64,000 nt of DNA from Holacanthus passer (GCA_025331565.1 JAFREQ010000040.1:1319501-1383500), one strand, 5' to 3'; counted from the first letter of the stretch, positions 24,801 to 37,280 are shown. Notes: generated by a model not told the origin, from the letters alone. Translations and numbers: made by a program.

Positions 24801-26429
24801 TTTTTAATCCCCCTGATTTTGCTCTCTGAGATATTTTGGGTTAGATGAAAAAGAACTACTGAGTCGCTCTTCAGCCAATTTTAAAGTCATTTCAGAAAAT
24901 TAGAGGCGCACCGGTGAATAATACCGAGCACGACGCCTCAGACGCCGCTATTCTCAGAATCTCTCTTTTGTCAGAGCAGCTGCGTAAATTACAGCCGGCC
25001 TGTAAGATGTTTGTTTTTCATTTTATTCATGTCCATCATGTCTGTCGTTCCCATCATTTCTGTTCTTTCATCTATTTCAAAAAGGCAGGGACAATAACAG
25101 ATGGGCGAAAGACACATTTTTCTTCGGGCTTTTATACGACTGATTTTCTCCGACTCAGGAAGGCAGAGACATTTTTCTTTATTTAGACCGAGCTGAAGTT
25201 GAAACAGTAGCTGAACAACATTAAGATGGAGATTTGTGAAGTATTCCTAATTTTTTTTTACGATGCACAAGTCCAAGCATGATGGATCAGTTTGAAACTC
25301 AAATGTTGCCTGACGTGATTTCCAAAATACTCCAACTTCAGATAGGAGGAAATTTAAGGGAATTTGGAGAAGTCAGGGAACGTACTGTCACATATTCTCA
25401 CATAAATCTAAGCTTTACCATTTTTGGTTTTGATTTATCAAGCAGCAGCAACTACATTCTTTTTTTAAACTGAGAGGTTTGGTTAATGAGAATAAAATTT
25501 GCACTGCCTATAGAGCAGCAATAATATATCTAAGGGACTTCAACAATGAAGATTAGAGATGCCCCCAGCCGACCGAAGCTTCGATATCATATTCAGACAT
25601 ATTTTAATGGATCGGCTAAAGTAAAGCCAATCAAAATCCTTTCTTTCCTGAACTCTCCTGTGTTTTGTTCACCTCATCCTGTCGGTGTTGCAGCTCTGCT
25701 CTCTTTACTGACAGCCGGGCTCTAACCTGCAAACATTTCACTGCGTATTGGGAGTGAAAATTAAAGTGAGCGAATGCAAACCGCCCCGGTGATGGACTCT
25801 GTTGGCTGGGCAAAATGCTCAGATGGTAACAATCTGTTATGTCTCCTCTCTCTTTCTCATTAGCAAAGAATAGAGCACAAAGCATTCAGGAAGTAGCTTC
25901 TCATTTTAGCCAGACCGTCGGTTAAAATGACAAACGTCAGCGGCAGCGGGCCACATCAGCTGTCGCTAATTAACATTAATTCTGTGAGTAAGTTGACGAC
26001 GGGCCAGAATAAAACTTGGCTGTTTCAGGGTTTGTGCAAGCAGCTGTCTGCACTCTGCCAAAGACTGTTTAAGAAGCATCACTACAACACCGCTGTGCAA
26101 CCTGGAGTGTTTCTGACTCCAATGCAGGGACACATCTTCTCTCACATCAGTTAGATCGCATCTATAATTTCAGCTAAGTAGTTTTGAACCAGGATCTTCA
26201 ATATTTGGATCAAGTAGTTTGTGAAGATGCATCAGATTTAGTTATTTCAATGTGTCAGATCCACATTTAATTATTTAAAATTAATGAACTTCATTCGTAT
26301 AGCACCTTTCATACAACTTTAGGTAACTATAAGTATCGTATCACACTCGATATCTGCAGACACCAAATATTAAAGGACTTGGATCAGGACCAAGAAAATT
26401 TGACTGGGATTGATTGCAGTACTTTCTTC
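18897..26429. other. long non-coding block
   Basis: About 7.5 kb without a recognisable gene, RNA gene or clear transposon. It contains homopolymers (A-run near 19364-19377, T-runs near 20434-20456 and 23438, A-run near 23258-23271). A 20-base word at 20625-20644 also occurs in the repeat at 48.7-49.3 kb. The sequence near 26284-26330 (tatagcacctttcatacaa) resembles a widespread vertebrate repeat word, but it is too short to call. Frames reach only about 110 codons, with no domains. Confidence 0.5.
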
Positions 26430-26758
26430 ATGCACTTGACCCATAAAGAAATGTTTTTTCCCGCTTTGATGTGGAAGAACTTGACTAACCTGACCAGAGC
26501 CCTGCCCTCAACCCCATGCAACACATTTGGGATGAACCAGAAAGCCAAACTTTAAGCCCGGCCTTATCGCCCCCCCCCCGGCTGACCTCGCTAAGGCTCT
26601 TGAGGCTGAATGGGAGAAAATCCCTGCAGCCAAAATCTCAGAAAGCCTTCTCAGAAAAGTGAAGCTTCTTATAGCAGCTGCCCATGGTTTCAGAAAGAGA
26701 TGTTTAAAAATCACATACGTGTAGTTTTAGGGAATCCACATACTTTTGGTCTATGTGC
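26430..26758 (+). pseudogene. Tc1-like transposase 3' end and terminus, decayed
   Basis: This is the C-terminal end of a fish Tc1-family DDE transposase followed by its non-coding terminus. In one frame from 26471 the translation reads VEELD, stop, PDQSPALNPMQHIWDE, which matches the family block WPAQSPDLNPIEHLWDE. The D..NPIEHLWDE stretch contains the last catalytic acidic residue of the DDE triad. Further on, ggctgaatgggagaaaatcc and cttatagcagctgcccatgg fit the rest of the C-terminus after a frameshift near a run of C (around 26571-26579). The copy ends with ccacatacttttggtctatg, the usual inverted-repeat tip of this group. The Trp codon is a stop here and a second shift is needed, so it is inactive. 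The 5' two thirds of the transposase are missing. Confidence 0.85.
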
Positions 26759-29090
26759 TTGCTGCACTTTCTGTCTTCACCAGGTGCAACTTTAAATGAA
26801 AAAAGGAAGTGGGATTTTGTGAGATTTAAACCTTCCTTCCATAGAAATCCAGTCTCCTCTTAAACCTGGTTCTTTTGAGATTTTACTTCCTCTCCTCTTC
26901 CATTGGTCCTGCTGCAGCTCCTCCACAACACCAGATTACTCAAATCCAGTCTGAGTCTTAACCATCTAACTACTCCGATATCCACATATTCAACATTTAT
27001 CACATTATAAAAAGATCAGATTGAGGCAGTAATAAATTCATAAACTCAATCGGTGCCGTATTGTGAGAGATAAGGTTAAAACCTAAGTGAGGTACGGTAT
27101 TTGAACAAAGTAGATTTGCTAAATTGGATGTGATACTGGGAAATTACTTATTCTCCACATCCAACCCGATGACACCCTCCTCCAGTCATAAACACACCCA
27201 AATGACTTTCAAATCCAATCGGCTCTACGGCATAATATTACTGTCTCTACATGAATTTTAATTTTCCTTCACCACTTTAGATATCACACACCAAGACAGC
27301 GAAATGGGCATTAGAAAATTACTCATCACACACGGTCCTCTGTGCACACACACACTCATATGACACACACGCACACACCTCAGATTTCCATCTAGCTTTA
27401 CATAGATGGGGAGTATCTTTATTCACTTCACCTCCCCCGAAATCCAATTACTGACTATATGGATTTTTGCTTATTATATTTCATAGGAAAACATCGCTGG
27501 CTGATCACAGCAGGTGAGTATCCTCTTGATTGCTTTTAATAATTGTCTCCTGGTAAAGTCACGCGTTAAACTGTGCCGGTTTTCTTTGTGTCAGCTATTT
27601 AATGTAAGTAATGGCTGTTAGCGAATAACCTCAAATCCTGTAGTCGTTTCTGCATTTTAAAACATGCCTGATCAGTTGTTCTACAAGACGCATGAAGTGG
27701 TCTTGGGGCCAGGCTTTATCCTGCAGTAGCGTTTATAAGTGGAGCCAGCAGCGTGGGTCATTTTCTCAGAAGAAGTGAGCACACTGGGAACTGAAAGTGA
27801 AAACTGGTCAATAAAAACCACAGGCAGACATAAAGATTGCAACTGAGGGCGCATTCAAAAAATGCATGTAGATTTGTTTGCTTTTACTGCATTTAAATGA
27901 AGTTTGTAAAACACGATTTTACTCACTGTTGAACCAATGTTTAGTTTTTACACTAAAGCCGACGGGCGGAGGAGGATTCGTGGGAGTCTGGATTTTTTGA
28001 TGCAGCAGAGTTGAACCTCTCTGGATGTGGCTGTGCAGTTTGGAGCTAAACAAATGAACCACAGAAAGATAATGAATGCTCGCCCCATGCTGAAAGTGCG
28101 AACATCTGTTTACATCTTTTCCGAACATTAGAGAACATAGAGAAAAAATACAACAGATTGAAACAAATTGCAACTTCCTGTTATAAACTTCTGTATAAAA
28201 TGATAAAGAGAACAGCTGATCTCTGCTTGATTCTCTCAAATCGCTGATTATAGCCTGAAACCCCACAGGCTAACAACAAAAAAGCGAATTTACCTGAAGC
28301 GCAGGAGGCAACATCCACTCGAGCCAGCTGGCTTCAGAAAGTGGAGCTGAGTTTCGCTGTGTGTTGCCAGTGAATGAAAGGGAAATAAAGGACACTTAAA
28401 ACTCTGCATGTGTGTGTGTTTTCAAGACTTGCTTAAGGGTTTCATTGTTCCCCCTGTAAAGAGCAGACCAATTCATTTTCTTGGATCTACAAGATGTTTG
28501 ACCTTCTGTACGCAAATGACCTTTACACGGTAGCAGTGTCGTACTGGGTGGTCCTGTATGTTCTCACTGTCACACAAAGAACCGAACCTAATTAAAAAAG
28601 ATGTGTAGCTGCTCTATATGACCGAGCCTGAGATGTTTCGTGAAGAAGAAAAAGATTTGTTTGCAAAAAATTAACATAAACATATTGTTTCCATTTTAAC
28701 ATACCGTATGTTCATGGGTTATCAAAATGTTGTTTACCAGGCAAAACCTCCATCCAAAATCAAAATAAACCTGCATTAAACTCAAGTGCCTCATTCAGAT
28801 TATCACAGTGGTAAACTGTCCTGTTTGTGCACATAAGGATTGTGTGTTCTGCAGCCGCTAAACTGGCACAAGACAAAAAGAAACGTGTAATTCATGAAGG
28901 ATGTGCAAAGGCTGAAATGCATGAAATGCAAAATGAGCGTCATTGCAAAAAAAAAAAATCACTCACAGTAGCACTAATATCCACATGCAGTTACAGTAGG
29001 AGTTCAGAGAGCTGGAGGTAACTGGGGATCACGCCCAGACTTTCCAATGATGGCGACAGTGACCCAAGCAAAGGTGTTGTCAGGTGTGGT
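26759..29090. other. non-coding block
   Basis: No gene. It contains a broken CA-rich tract at about 27345-27378 and a short A-run near 28948. A 115-codon minus frame (28266-27919) has no recognisable domain. Confidence 0.5.
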
Positions 29091-30020
29091 CATGAGCAGA
29101 TATTTCACCAGAGAATATCACTTTCTGATTCAACTGACTCTGATCATTTACAGATACAAGTTGCAGGTCAAACAAGACTTGCTATTCTTGATGAAATCAG
29201 CAATGGCATTGAACCTGCCCACAGATACCATGCAACACCTCGCATTGTCAAACTGCTTTCATCACTCCCGGTTCTTGTCTGGCTCCTTCCACACACCTAT
29301 CACAGGCACCTCTGACCAATCACAACCATCCCTCAGCAGGGCCATGTGGGACGGAGAGTGTCGAGATCCATCCAGTTTCCCCAAAACAGAAGAAATTGAA
29401 GAGACAAAGCAAGAATTCTTTAATGTTGACACGATGAAAAATGTGTTTTAGAAATGTAAAGCAGGCATATTTAATCAACGTCATCACAGATGTGTTTGCC
29501 ACGTTAACTGGGTCTGTGCTTGACAGCTACGTTTTTAGTAACAGCTGTCTTTTCAGAGTGGTAGATAAACATGGCCGACAGCCTCTGGCTACTGGTAACA
29601 ACGGTGTTTTGAGTAAACATTTGTGCTGTAATATTGATTGTGAAGGTGTGGGGGGGAAAAATGTGTCTCCTATTATAGGTGACAGCGGCTACCAAGTGCA
29701 ACCGAGGATCATAACTCCAGTGTGCAATCAACGGGGAAGTGGCTTACGACCAGAAGCACATTGAAACCTGGTGTGATTGAACACACAATGGCATTCTAAG
29801 AAGCAGATTTAGATGCATGGATGGAGGTGGAGCAATGTTGTTTTGTCTCCCGAAACTATGCGAGATTATAGTCGTCTGCTGCATCCGTCACATAGTCACG
29901 AGAGCCGGTCTGCATCTTATGGAGCACAACAATGATCAAGACTCAGAAGCAGAAGAAGAACAGAAACCTGAACCCGCCGCCTCGTTTAAAAGCAGACGAG
30001 GGCAGACAAAACATCATTCA
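29091..30020 (+). pseudogene. PIF-Harbinger transposase remnant in three frames
   Basis: A decayed DDE transposase of the PIF-Harbinger (HARBI1-like) superfamily can be followed through three frames. Frame 1 (open 29047-29451) gives YRYKLQVKQDLLFL, then LSGSFHTPITGTSDQSQPS and ETKQEFFNVDTMKNVF. These resemble the N-terminal helical part, the 'ASGSFQ..GDT..SQSSVSR' block and the 'L...FYNIAGFPNV' block of the family. Frame 2 (29441-29764) gives AYLINV, ATLTGSVLDSYVFSNSCLF and GDSGYQVQPRIITPVCN. These match the 'HSINVQ', 'WPGSVHDSRVF' and 'LGDSGY.L.PWLLTP' blocks, so the second acidic motif is still visible. Frame 1 then shows GVIEHT, and frame 3 (from 29805) gives RFRCMDGGGAMLFCLPKLCE and IIVVCCIRHIVTRAG, matching the C-terminal 'RFRCL...IIVACVVLHNIA' block. 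The 'IDGTH' region with the first catalytic Asp is missing at the frame 1/frame 2 junction near 29440-29455. The copy is dead. No companion SANT/Myb gene or clear terminal inverted repeats were seen. Confidence 0.85.
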
Positions 30021-31911
30021 ACATTATTTCCAACAATGTATTGTGTTTTAGCTTGTTTTGATGTCGGAAACTTCTCTGCAACAATTCCATCTTTGTGTGA
30101 CCTAAAAAAAAGAAAATCTAGTCTGTACATATTGTATTATTGTTATAGTCGCAAGAAAAGGAAATAAATCTGTAAAGCCAAACAATCAGTACAAAAAGCC
30201 ATTCACTTTCCTCGTCTCACTCGTCAGCACAGTGGGTCTTATTCTGAAGAGTCAGGGCCATTCACAGCTTCGCTCAGACACATTCAGTTTCTGTAGTTTT
30301 GTAGTGACAATCCCCTAAGTAAAGATCTCCTTCATGTAATTTATTGAAAATACATGAGCAAAAATTAGAAAAAATATGAATCGCAAATAAGGTTTTATAT
30401 TAAACGAATCATTTCCTTCCTTCCCTCCCTTTCTCTCTTTCCTTCCAACTCCTGGACTTTCCTCTCCCTTAATCGTCTTCTGGAGTTTTGGATGGAAGTG
30501 GCCCCTCCTGACGAGACCTCAGGCTCAGACTCTCACCCCCTCACAACAGGCACGTTGGCCTCGAACGCAGCAGCGATTCGACCCATGACCTCCATTTTGC
30601 CGTGGCTGACCTGTGTCTGGGATCTGAAGCCGGAGATGTTTCTGTGCAAGCCTGCCATGAGATTCTGGCTGTTGGCCCAAGTTCTGTATGGCTGTATGTT
30701 CAGCTGTTAGATCCTTTAATTAGGTAGCACATGTTTCCTGTGTTTGACACACAGGAGTCGGTCAATCTTCAAAGTCCTATAAAAGCTTGTGCACTTTCCT
30801 TCAGGCCAAAAAGTGGTTCGGTCCGGAGAGTTTGCTGCAGCTTCCTCAATGCTATTTAAAGGCTGTTCTTGCCTGTTTGTGAAGCATTGAGTGATATTTT
30901 TTCGTTGTCCTCCACTTCATATCAAGCCATCTTCTTTTACAGTCTGAAGGTGTGTGCGTTTGAAAACCCCCAGCAGCACTGACAGGCTTAGATATTAAAT
31001 CCCAAAATACGATCTCTCTCTGTCACGTTTTAAACTCCCTGCCTGAAGTTTTGAGAAATGCCTCCGCACCTCGCCGGTCAGGACTCGCAGCTCGCAGTCT
31101 GGAAATGTCATTTTTCTCCTTCTCTCTGCCATTGTCCTGCCTGCTGCGTTCTTGGCGCAAAGCCACCATTTATACTTTGCCACATGGATAATTGCATTCA
31201 TATGCAAAACAGGGACAAATTGCACTCAGCTGCAAAACTTTATTGGCGTGTTTGCACTGTAATATCATCAGCACAATATCTTTTGTGAACCGGACCTCGA
31301 GACGGGGCAGGTAGCATTTGCAAGTGAGGCACAATTCATTCTTCCAGTGTTTGTTTTTTTGATGTTTTACACATACAATGTTTATACATATACACACACA
31401 TGCATGGTGTGTATTTATTTAGGCCATCAAAGTTGGCTTTTGACAATTATTATTTTGTACAATAGGTTGCTGCAGCATAAAAAAAGGAGAACAAACCGCA
31501 TTTTGCTTTAATCCTTTCAGGAACATGGCATGTTGCTCTTGATTACAGGATAATTACGTATTATGAGGGACAGCTACTGCCAGCTAGCAAACCCCCGACA
31601 TGTGCGGCAGACAGGATGCTAGCATCTCCTGTCAGGCAGTTTAACAAAGCTGACAGCAGCACCACCAGATGTTCTCACACGCCGACGCAGTCCTTCATAT
31701 GCCAGGCCTGCAAATACGGACCTGTTCCTGCAGCCGAGTCCGATCAATCAGCTGCTGCTATCTTTGCTTAATTAGTTCCTAAAAAATATGATTGGTAGCT
31801 CTCATAAACAAATGTTCATGTAAAGGAATTCATTTCTGCAAAAAGGCTTGTGTTTTAGTGGAGATGAGATTCTGCTGTGATACAGGAAACAGATCTGCCC
31901 ACACACACTCA
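30021..31911. other. non-coding block
   Basis: No gene. There is a pyrimidine-rich tract at about 30412-30450. The patch 31520-31770 mixes TAATTA-type words with GC-rich words (for example ggataattacgtattatg) and is a weak candidate for a conserved element. Confidence 0.45.
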
Positions 31912-31933
31912 TACACACACACACACACACCAC
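31912..31933. repeat. (CA)n microsatellite
   Basis: Roughly ten or eleven CA units, preceded by an interrupted CA stretch from 31901. Confidence 0.9.
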
Positions 31934-33439
31934 CATCAGTGGATAATGTACACAAATCCTGTCAAATCCTTTTACTGGAGGCAACCTAAATAATCTCCAC
32001 ATGCTCAGAACAGAATGTCACCTTCAACACCTTCAGTTTAGCAGCACAGAGGGAGAGACAAACGCTGTGTGCTTTTCTGGGGAAGGTGTAAAAAATAATG
32101 TCAGATTCAGAATTTGTGGTGATGATAGTAGTTATTCCCTTGTTTTTTTTTTTAAGTCTTATGAACAGAGGACACCGAAGGACTTTTTGAAAACGTGTGG
32201 GAAGAATTTTTTTATGAACTTTAAAACTTTTATAGCAGCCACTCCTCCGACGTCTTGCTCAGCAACTTTCTCAAGGGCGTTTTTTGTCATCCCACCCCAA
32301 CAAGAACTTTAAACCCACGGCTGGCCAACATAAAGCTTCACTTTGGGTCATACAGAGCAAAGAAGGCTGGTTCATAAAAAAACCCTCAGTCAAACTTTAT
32401 GGAACTCATACAGACTGTGAGATGTTTGAAATAAACACATTAGATTTGAAATTATAGCTCTTATTCACAATATGTTGTAATAGCTGTTTTTATCACTTCA
32501 CAGCTTGTAAAGAGAAGAACTAAAACATGGTGAACACACACAGTATGTTTGTGATTAAACAAATAGTTTATAGCCATAAGTTACAACTGATAGTATCTTA
32601 TTAAACATTGTTAAATTAATAGGCGAGACCTCATGTATCTGCACTGGTTGCAGTGTGTGGACAATGTATATCTCTGAATTAACCAGCAGGCTGGATCATT
32701 CCTCCAGAATGTTTCACTCAGCAAAGGTTGATGTGAAGCCATGTTTCGGTCACAGTTAGTTAACGACGCTCTGGATGTGAAAACAGTATGTGTCGTTTTG
32801 CAGGTGGCGAAAGCTTCAAATTCAATTTGAGCAGCCGGACTGAGTGCTGGAAATCTGATTTGAATTGGATTGCGAAGCACCTCGCTATGTGGCTTCAATC
32901 TGATTTGCAGAAAACCTTTTCCTTGTGTTTTTCTTGTCGAGACGTAATAAAAGCAATATGGTTCAAATGCGCCAACATATAAGTTTGAGCTGCAAGTGTG
33001 AGTTCAACCTGAAAGTCCTTTGGAGGAGAAGAAACTCGACTTACCTCAGCCAGATTTTTCTGACCGATTTCTAATTAGAAGCAGCAACTATCAAGCCATA
33101 AGGTCACTACTCTGACAATTTGGCTTTAACTTTTTCCAGTTATTAATGTCCATGAGTGCATGTAGAGGTTTGAAACCAGACTGTGTGAGCAGGCAGCACA
33201 GCTAAAAAAAGAGGACATAATAATCCTCAGGGTCCAAGCCGAAAGGAGGTTGGAACTTTGTTATGCAAGTTTTAAAAAGACTGAAAACTTAAAAAAAAGA
33301 AGCTAAACTTAAAAAATGGGATTGAATCTTGTATGTAAATAAAAGGGATCTAACTCAACAAGCTTTTTGTACTCCAGTCATTGAAAGTCATGTAATTCAG
33401 TATTTGGAGTCTTGGGTTAAATCAACTCAACCTTATGTT
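31934..33439. other. non-coding block, nothing recognised
   Basis: AT-rich DNA with short frames only. It has a T-run near 32143-32152 and no repeat family that I recognise. Confidence 0.5.
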
Positions 33440-33519
33440 CGACCACCATGTTCTATAACTGCTTCTGTCCCGTTTGCTGCTAAATGAATAACGATTTATC
33501 TTATCTTATCTTATCTTAT
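33440..33519 (+). repeat. LINE-like 3' tail with (TTATC)n
   Basis: The segment tgctgctaaatgaataacga runs into nearly five TTATC units (33496-33519). This is a degraded form of the fish repeat end 'GGGATGAATAAAGGA(TTATC)n', which marks the 3' end of an L2/Rex-like element on the plus strand. It belongs with the copies at 8.2, 36.8 and 41.6 kb. Confidence 0.6.
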
Positions 33520-35752
33520 GTGACATGTAAGCGGAAGCAAGTGGAAATTTTTTTTCATAAATTTCTCTGAAAAATAAAATCTTCAGACTTCAAAATGACT
33601 TATAGTGTGAAGTGTAATTATGCAGATATTTACCTTTAAAATAAAAGTTTTTTATATTGCAAAGAATTTGTAACCAGGTTTCGTCAATGTTTGCAAAGAC
33701 TGAAACAGATGTTGTGTCTCCCACGAGAAAATTCTCCTTAGACATATCTTGTGATTAAAAACACATCTTCAGCCATGACTGTATTCATATTAAAGAATAC
33801 ATGGAGAGAAACGCATTCAGGCTTGTTTCTGTCCTTGGCTGGGCCTGATTGACATGCTGTGTACTTTTTCCATTAATCTTTCACACGAGGCAAACACTCA
33901 GGTCACTGTTGCGATGCATCACAGGATGATGCTGCACCGTCCGCAGCCAATACAGCATGTATGAGAGCATGAAACATTTATAATGGGTTCTATATTTTCT
34001 GCTTCCCTCAAGCTTGATGCATTTTTTAGATTGAGTCAGTGTTTGTGAGGATTGTCAGTGTGTCCAGTGAACTGAGGGGAAGAAATAGGATGAAGAAGAC
34101 TTTAATCCAAAAATGAATGAATTCAAGAGTTATAAGATAATTTGTCATTACTTTGAATTTCTGAAGCAGCAAATGAGACGGCTTTGACTGTTTATTAGAA
34201 ATAAGAACATCTTTTTTTTTTTTTTTTTTTTTAACCAAACAAAAACCATCCAGAATAGATTTCCTACACTTCCACAAACCCAAGATTTTACAGTATGAAC
34301 CATCCGCCTGCATCTCTTCAATGATGCAGAAAGATTTGAACAAAGGCCGTTCTTCACATATGCAATTACTCCCGACTAACTGATAATTTACTCATTTTAA
34401 ACCAATCTCTTCTAAATTAATTTCCCCCCCAGCGACGTCAGCCCATCAGTGAATATTTGCCCAAAACAGCTGAAATTACTCTCGTAATAATCAGCTCATC
34501 GTTTGCTGTTTATTCAAATTATAATCTCAGCAGGTTAATTAATGACCTTAACGGGCAACAATAACAACAGACATCATTGGACGGCGTCATTCGGTGAGCT
34601 CTAATCTGATTGTTCCCTTCAGGACGGGACAGAAGCTATGCATTGCTCTTATGTACGCGACACCAATATCTGTCTCGCGGCGTCATGTTGTGTGCAGGAG
34701 AGCTCGGATGCGGCCGAGAAATGAGAAATGGAAATGAGGGACTGTAAGCATACAAGAGGAGCCGTGATATGTTAATATGAATTGCCCTAAGTAGAGTATT
34801 TGCATGTTATTATCATGCTACTGAGGAGAGATGTTTGGAGTGTGTGCATACATGTAGTCCCTGATTGGCTGACTGACAGGAAATACAACAGAGATCGACG
34901 CAGGATTCCAGGCAAACATCGGTGCCTGTATCTCCAGCGTACAGCGCAGATGATTAGAGGCAGGAACAGAAATGGACGCCGCTGTGCGAAACGCAAACAG
35001 CTGACTGTATGTGAAATCCTCTAATATCCCACGCCGACCGGGTTCCCTCATTTAACATCGGTATTGATTGTTTCACGGCAGTCGACGCCACCTGTCAGTC
35101 AACGTGATCGAGTTGACCCACGGTTGAAGGCTGTTTGTAGGGGCCCGAGCGTGGTCGAAAATAACAAGCCAGCGCCGAAGATGTTCAGTCCACGTTAATA
35201 CAGTCAGCTGTGGCAGTTCGTGCAGTGAAAATCTATAAATATAGAATCCAGGTTGAATGGGAAAACAACAAACCTCTTCTGGTGTCAAGATGCATGTGTG
35301 AGATGGGTGTGAGGGCGTTTTATGTTAATTGCCGTGCATTTATTTTGCAAATTTAACAATCACAACATCACAGGGATCAGACCGTGTTCGACCATGCGAC
35401 GCTGCCTCCAACTCTCACAATAACCTTTTATCTAAATGATATTCAGGGAAAAATGTAAAGAAAGAAGCTTCAGTGTCTTCCCCCATTTGCATTCAGTGCC
35501 GCTAATTGACCACTTTGTAGTCATTTCGTGGTCATTTTAGTTTCCATTTTATTTCTTTACAGGGCCTGACTGAGATATGTAGCTGTGCTCTCAGTAAGCC
35601 TGTTATTACAGCTCTACATGTATTATTAAAAGTAGATCACGGCTTCAAATCCACATTTAAAAATATTACTGTTGCCAGCGAGTGTGACAGGTTGAGCCTT
35701 TTTTCACTTACAGCAAAAATCTGGAAGATTGGAGTGAACAAGTGTATGACAA

Positions 35753-35755
<3 letters not shown>
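33520..35755. other. non-coding block; possible conserved patch 34430-34740
   Basis: No gene. A (T)21 run is listed separately. The part 34430-34740 combines several homeodomain-like TAATTA/ATTAAT words (gttaattaatgacc) with CpG-bearing words (tctcgcggcgtcatg, gatgcggccgag). It has little low-complexity sequence, the look of a conserved non-coding element. This is an impression from one sequence, not proof. Confidence 0.4.
34212..34232. repeat. (T)21 homopolymer
   Basis: Uninterrupted run of 21 T. Confidence 0.95.

Positions 35756-35793
<38 letters not shown>
35756..35793. repeat. (GT)19 microsatellite
   Basis: Uninterrupted GT array that abuts the short repeat starting at 35794. Confidence 0.95.
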
Positions 35794-35799
<6 letters not shown>

Positions 35800-36000
35800 A
35801 TCTTTGTGAGGACGGATTTGAGTTTTAGACCTTCAGAGGAAATGTCTGTAACATGAGGACATTTTGTTCAGGCCTCACTTCTTTAAAAGGCTAACTGAGG
35901 CTTTAGATTTGGTTTGAGGCTTGAGGTTAGAGTAGATTTAGGTTCATAAGGGTCGGGGAAGGAATGTAGTTGTAATTGTTAAAGTGGTGCTGCAGCGATT
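35794..36000 (+). mobile_element. short non-autonomous repeat (MITE-like), copy 1
   Basis: Starts acttctatctttgtgaggac right after the GT array and continues with gaggacattttgttcag, cctcacttctttaaaagg, a gaggcttgaggttagag purine/TTAGGT-rich middle, and gggtcggggaaggaatg. The copy at 61.2-61.45 kb carries the same order of words in reverse complement. Recalled fish copies of this family begin CTAT..TTTGTGAGGAC and end GTCCTCACAAGTATAG, an inverted pair like that of a MITE. The closing half of the pair is not clear in this copy. It has no coding capacity. Confidence 0.6.
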
Positions 36001-36804
36001 CAGTATTACACTTATCATAAAGTTGGAGGGTTTGTGAGAGACATTTTCCAAAAATGAAGATCAGAACTGAGGATGCAGACGTTGAGATAAAGTGGCTTTT
36101 TTTCCCTAGTATGGGTCACGTCCCCAAAACCCCGGATCCAACACTTCCCATAATGCAACTTGATAGCATCTTGCATTAAACTGCCCTGGCTGGTGAACAC
36201 ATATCCAGTTTATAACAGTTTTCTGTTACATAAGAGCCAAAGAAGACATTATACAATTCACAGGCTGATTTGTTTTCCTTGCTCTTATGATGCCAATATG
36301 TTGATAAGCTCCTGGACGAATGCCACTATTGGTATTTATGCAAAAGTAAATCCATTCAAACATAGCTGCCATTTTCACCAAATTATTGGGAGTATTATCA
36401 AGAGTATCTTAAATTATCAGTATCGATATGCAATATCAGTAAAACCCTAACAATACTCATCCATATTGGCCTTGATGTGTAAAATTGGTGCAGTGGCCCT
36501 TTTTTATGTCGGTGAGACACCTCACAAGTGTCATTATACAAACATGCGAGTGTGTGGCTGAGGTACAGGTGTTAACTCCGGCCTTGAGAAACGAGAGGAT
36601 ATTACTGTGTCGAGGTGTTGATGCCACAGAGCAGTTTTCATCTCTGATCTGAATTCACAGTGAGCGCGGCAGCTTCCTGTAGCTCCTGACACGTAATAAG
36701 ACAGAAGTCAGCGGTTACCAGTCGGCAGCGACGCACGCCGAGTGCAGATGTGAGTTTGCAGAGGAGATCATGAACCTGTTTGAGAACAATGACATTCATG
36801 CAGA
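36001..36804. other. non-coding, nothing recognised
   Basis: AT-rich DNA. One 96-codon plus frame (36160-36450) shows no domain. Confidence 0.5.
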
Positions 36805-37280
36805 CGTAAGATACGATAAGATAAACATTTATGGATCTGGTTGTTGCAGCAGCACAATGACAGGAATAAGTACAGATAAGTAAGAGGTGTATAGAGGTAT
36901 GTAAAACTAAAATAAGGAAATAGTACAAAGTCTATCTAAAACCAGGCTCATATATGATATAATAAAGTCATGGAACCTATTTTTTCTGTGTTAATACAGA
37001 GATATAATAGAAGTATATTATAGAGCATAAAGCATGGTACCGTGCAATATTATGCGGTATATAATGACAGAGTATGAGGGATGAGATATAGTATAAGGTG
37101 AAGTTAGTTAACATAGTATATATGACAGTACAACAATATAACATGCAGTATAATAATATAATATAAAGTATAATACAGCAATATAACATGAAATAGAACA
37201 GACTATCAAATTAATGTGGTATATATTATGGTGTAATATCACAAGTTATACTGTATATTTTATCATGGGTAAAATACTAT
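36805..37280 (-). repeat. L2/Rex-like LINE 3'-region repeat, minus orientation
   Basis: The left edge gatacgataagataaacat runs into ttatggatctggttg and gttgcagcagcacaatgacag. This is the order of the fish repeat tail '(GATAA)n..CTTTATTGATCC..GTTACAGCAGCA..GACAGG'. The rest decays into a very AT-rich stretch with many TATAATA words up to about 37280, also usual for this repeat. The tail at the left means the source element runs on the minus strand. The right boundary is approximate. Confidence 0.6.

Noticed and set aside
25550..25625. Possible hAT-like terminal words (gccgaccgaagcttcg)
   Set aside because: Too short, with no partner end and no coding trace.
26284..26330. Short word tatagcacctttcatacaa known from dispersed vertebrate repeats
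   Set aside because: Only about 20-30 bases resemble the repeat, so it could be chance.
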